A stretch of DNA of 5,585 nt from Acidilobaceae archaeon (GTDB lineage Archaea; Thermoproteota; Thermoprotei_A; Sulfolobales; Acidilobaceae). The stretch spans positions 1 through 5,585 of the forward strand of contig JALSQM010000007.1 in assembly GCA_026985385.1 (NCBI GenBank). Direction: 5' to 3'. The notes beneath the pieces are model-generated. The model saw nothing but the letters and a program-made list of their open reading frames with translations, ran no database searches and was not told the origin of the DNA. The translations under genes were made by a program, and so were the position numbers. Shown here piece by piece: positions 5,189 through 5,585 of the stretch. Each line of letters starts with the position of its first letter. Position 1 is the stretch's first letter.

Positions 5189-5585
5189 TTGGCGTCATTC
5201 TCCCTCGTGGTTACCAGCGATAGAGTGTATAGGGGGGAGAAAGCCGATGAAGTGACACCCCTCGTCAAGCGTAGGCTCTCGGAGAGCGGCCACGCCTTGG
5301 CTTACTCGACTATAGTCCCGAACAACCCCGAAGCGATAAGGGGGGCCGTGGAGAACGCCTGCAGGCACTCCAGGATAGTCCTAGTGACTGGCGGAACAGG
5401 CCTCTCACCCAGAGATGTTAGTGTAGACGTGATAGAGTCCATAGCTACCAGGAGGGTTCCAGGATTCGGAGAAGCCCACAGGAGGATTAGCTGGGATCGC
5501 GTGGGTGAGAAGGCGATGCTTAGCAGGGCAAGTGCCTACGTTGTTGGCGACTGTTTTGTGGCGGTTTCACCGGGTAATCCCGACG
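5189..5585 (+). CDS. MoaB/Mog-type molybdopterin adenylyltransferase, 3' end outside window
   Basis: This enzyme adenylates molybdopterin before molybdenum or tungsten insertion in cofactor synthesis. The first 132 codons from TTG 5189 are present and the gene runs off the right edge. The family pattern is clear: V-T-S-D-R at residues 8-12, G-H near 34, I-V-P-N-N at 42-46, and the molybdopterin-binding loop T-G-G-T-G-L-S-P-R-D at 67-76. Then come V-P-G-F-G-E-A-H-R at 90-98, A-M-L-S-R-A at 109-114, and V-S-P-G-N-P at 126-131. Full-length relatives have about 165-180 residues, so some 35-50 are missing. MoaB-only genes fit archaea, many of which use tungsten enzymes. It diverges from the decarboxylase gene, with no obvious functional link. 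Assignment to MoaB rather than to the MogA or CinA branches is by resemblance; CinA is excluded only if no second domain follows. Confidence 0.88.
   Translation, partial: MASFSLVVTSDRVYRGEKADEVTPLVKRRLSESGHALAYSTIVPNNPEAIRGAVENACRHSRIVLVTGGTGLSPRDVSVDVIESIATRRVPGFGEAHRRISWDRVGEKAMLSRASAYVVGDCFVAVSPGNPD

Noticed and set aside
4885..5198. Frames opposite and upstream of the decarboxylase
   Set aside because: They cross the decarboxylase start and the divergent promoter; their proline- and glycine-rich composition reflects GC content.

Overview
The window looks like chromosomal DNA of a hyperthermophilic crenarchaeote, probably of the Desulfurococcales/Aeropyrum type. Three things support this: a crenarchaeal-type pyruvoyl arginine decarboxylase, an SSV-type partitioned integrase fragment next to a tRNA gene, and an archaeal RNase P RNA with a very GC-rich closing helix. 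TTG/GTG starts preceded by GGTGA ribosome binding sites and TTTAAA-like TATA boxes fit as well. The genus is an inference; no species can be named from the sequence alone.

The tRNA-Val(GAC) gene (minus strand, 3177-3254) divides the window into two parts. To its left (1-3176) lies what I read as the end of an integrated, decaying genetic element. The element ends in an int(N) fragment (from 2874) that runs on the plus strand into the 3' half of the tRNA. This is the layout left when an SSV-type integrase gene is split at its own attP site by integration into a tRNA gene. The int(C) half and second att copy should lie beyond the left edge. Inside the element are a frameshifted nucleotidyltransferase pseudogene (186-748, +), an intact 98-residue protein of unknown function (754-1050, +), and a two-gene minus-strand cassette. 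The cassette encodes a membrane-anchored, externally exposed protein (1895-2524, interrupted by TAG) and, one base after its stop, a four-helix membrane protein (1059-1893, two frameshifts). A 350-bp non-coding stretch (2525-2873) holds hairpins, short direct repeats, a TATA box and a perfect palindrome over the int(N) start codon.

To the right (3255-5585) is ordinary, intact and compact host sequence. It holds a radical SAM protein (3341-4306, +), RNase P RNA (4355-4690, +), a pyruvoyl-dependent arginine decarboxylase proenzyme of polyamine synthesis (4670-5107, -) whose 3' end overlaps the RNase P gene, and the first 132 codons of a MoaB/Mog-type molybdopterin adenylyltransferase (5189-, +). 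The last two diverge from an 81-bp gap with one central TATA-like box; tRNA-Val and the radical SAM gene are arranged the same way.

The main discovery is the combination: six reading-frame lesions (four one-base indels and two in-frame TAGs) all fall in the presumed element, and none is seen in the host genes right of the att site. This fits relaxed selection on captured DNA better than uniform sequencing error.
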